Assembly (NCBI GenBank): GCA_946482625.1
Contig: CAMLSH010000201.1
Span: forward strand, 1-7,097
Length of the DNA stretch: 7,097 bases
Direction of reading: 5' to 3'
Origin: an uncultured Opitutaceae bacterium
Lineage (GTDB): Bacteria > Verrucomicrobiota > Verrucomicrobiae > Opitutales > Opitutaceae
Shown one piece after another: positions 6,497 through 7,097 of this stretch. Each line of letters begins with the position of its first letter. Position 1 is the stretch's first letter. The notes beneath the pieces were generated by a model, which worked only from the letters and a program-made list of their open reading frames with translations, was not told the origin of the DNA and did no database searches. The translations under genes and the position numbers were made by a program.

Positions 6497-6529
6497 GCGC
6501 AGTCTGACCACCGCTCCGTCAAACTGCGC
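6497..6529 (+). terminator. Strong hairpin after the S9-like gene (probable transcript end)
   Basis: GCGCAGT (6497-6503) pairs perfectly with ACTGCGC (6523-6529). After one C-A mismatch, TGAC (6505-6508) pairs with GTCA (6518-6521), leaving a 9-nt loop. The stem has 11 pairs and begins 26 nt after the stop at 6471. The following bases (C-A-T-T-G-C-C-C) are not a proper T-tract, so it may stabilise the 3' end or work with Rho rather than act as a classical terminator. Confidence 0.5.
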
Positions 6530-6561
6530 CATTGCCCTTCCTGCCGCCGCTGACTTCGCTC

Positions 6562-6578
6562 GCGGGCCTCACGCCCGC
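6562..6578 (+). promoter_or_regulatory. Hairpin abutting the ribB start codon
   Basis: GCGGGC (6562-6567) and GCCCGC (6573-6578) form a perfect 6-bp GC stem with a 5-nt loop (CTCAC). The stem ends 1 nt before the ATG at 6580, so it would cover the ribosome-landing region. It could limit or regulate ribB translation, or be incidental in GC-rich DNA. No FMN riboswitch core is visible in the 108-nt gap. Confidence 0.4.
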
Positions 6579-6579
6579 C

Positions 6580-7097
6580 ATGCCGTCGCACACTACTGAG
6601 CCTCGTTCACTCGCCTCCGCCGCCGCACCCGACGGTTTCGACACCATCGAAACCGCCATTGCCGCCATCGCCGCCGGACGCCCCGTCATCGTCACCGACG
6701 ACGAAGATCGCGAAAACGAAGGCGACCTCATCATCGCCGCCGAGAAGGCGACCGTGGAGTCCATCAACATGATGATCCTCCACGCCCGCGGTCTCATCTG
6801 CGTCCCCATGACCGGCGAACACCTCGCCCGCCTCGGCATCGGCGAAATGGTGCCCAAAAACCGCGAGTCATTCAAAACCGCGTTCGCCGTATCCGTCGAC
6901 GCCGCACAGGGCATCTCCACCGGCATCAGCGCCGCCGACCGCACCCACACCGTCAAACTCCTTGCCGATCCCGCGACCACCGCCGACGACCTCGTCCAGC
7001 CCGGTCACATCTTCCCCCTCAGCGCCCGTCCCGGCGGTGTCCTCGAACGCGCCGGCCACACCGAGGCCGCCGTCGATCTCGCCGTCCTCGCCGGCCT
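6580..7097 (+). CDS. ribB: 3,4-dihydroxy-2-butanone 4-phosphate synthase (RibB, or N-terminal half of RibBA), cut by the window edge
   Basis: The enzyme converts ribulose 5-phosphate to 3,4-dihydroxy-2-butanone 4-phosphate plus formate, supplying the four-carbon unit of riboflavin in the cytoplasm. The 172 visible codons contain the family signatures in order: the acidic loop T-D-D-E-D-R-E-N-E-G-D-L (39-50), with the R-E-N-E metal/substrate residues; S-V-D (105-107) followed by T-G-I-S-A-A-D-R (114-121); and P-G-H-I-F-P-L (141-147) followed by G-G-V-L-E-R-A-G-H-T-E-A (152-163). All expected catalytic residues appear intact. The ATG at 6580 gives a 19-residue extension before the usual F-D-T-I-E start of the domain. 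It is the only ATG in frame nearby, although a TTG at 6532 is also in frame. The C-terminus lies outside the window, so whether a GTP cyclohydrolase II (RibA) domain follows cannot be told. A hairpin abuts the start codon. The gene before it has no evident link to riboflavin. Confidence 0.95.
   Translation, partial: MPSHTTEPRSLASAAAPDGFDTIETAIAAIAAGRPVIVTDDEDRENEGDLIIAAEKATVESINMMILHARGLICVPMTGEHLARLGIGEMVPKNRESFKTAFAVSVDAAQGISTGISAADRTHTVKLLADPATTADDLVQPGHIFPLSARPGGVLERAGHTEAAVDLAVLAG

Noticed and set aside
6472..6579. FMN riboswitch upstream of ribB
   Set aside because: The gap is only 108 nt and I see none of the conserved RFN core segments. The two hairpins there are simple stems.

Overview
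The window reads as an ordinary stretch of a GC-rich bacterial chromosome. Every gene lies on the + strand, spacing is tight, and Shine-Dalgarno sequences in front of the start codons are weak or absent. The gene set fits the Verrucomicrobiota, most likely an Opitutaceae-like organism: lineage-type membrane-anchored hypothetical proteins, an S9-family propeller/hydrolase protein, a BASS transporter and ribB. That placement is inferred from style and content, because no rRNA or other marker gene is present. No mobile element, CRISPR array, tRNA or rRNA was seen.

Layout: (1) 1-2592 is a tandem array of related unknown proteins: the last 17 codons of one copy (1-54), a 407-aa copy (79-1302) and a 427-aa copy (1309-2592). 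Each full copy has one N-terminal membrane segment followed by a long, mostly helical, cysteine-free domain. The domain appears to be built from about four degenerate modules, most ending in an L-(T/G)-P-x-x-x-x-x-Y-like motif. The truncated copy ends almost exactly like the third one, including a perfect 39-bp direct repeat. (2) 2593-2736 is a short gap ending in 4.5 copies of a 9-bp pyrimidine-rich tandem repeat, placed just before the next start codon. (3) 2737-4017 encodes a bile acid:sodium symporter (BASS/SBF) family transporter. It keeps the known sodium-site residues but is about 100 residues longer than the compact family members. (4) 4120-6471 encodes an exported S9-type propeller plus alpha/beta-hydrolase protein. 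Its nucleophile elbow reads G-E-R-R-G-G in place of G-x-S-x-G-G, and the catalytic histidine is also missing, so it looks like a peptidase-derived pseudoenzyme. (5) 6472-6579 is a gap with two clear hairpins, one a likely transcript-end structure and one abutting the next start codon. (6) 6580 to the window edge is the start of ribB (DHBP synthase, possibly the front half of a RibBA fusion) in riboflavin synthesis.

The first three genes probably form one transcription unit (24-nt and 6-nt gaps). The transporter, the S9-like protein and ribB each follow gaps of about 100-145 nt and have no obvious shared pathway. The most notable items are the apparently dead S9 protein and the tandem array of modular, membrane-anchored helical proteins.
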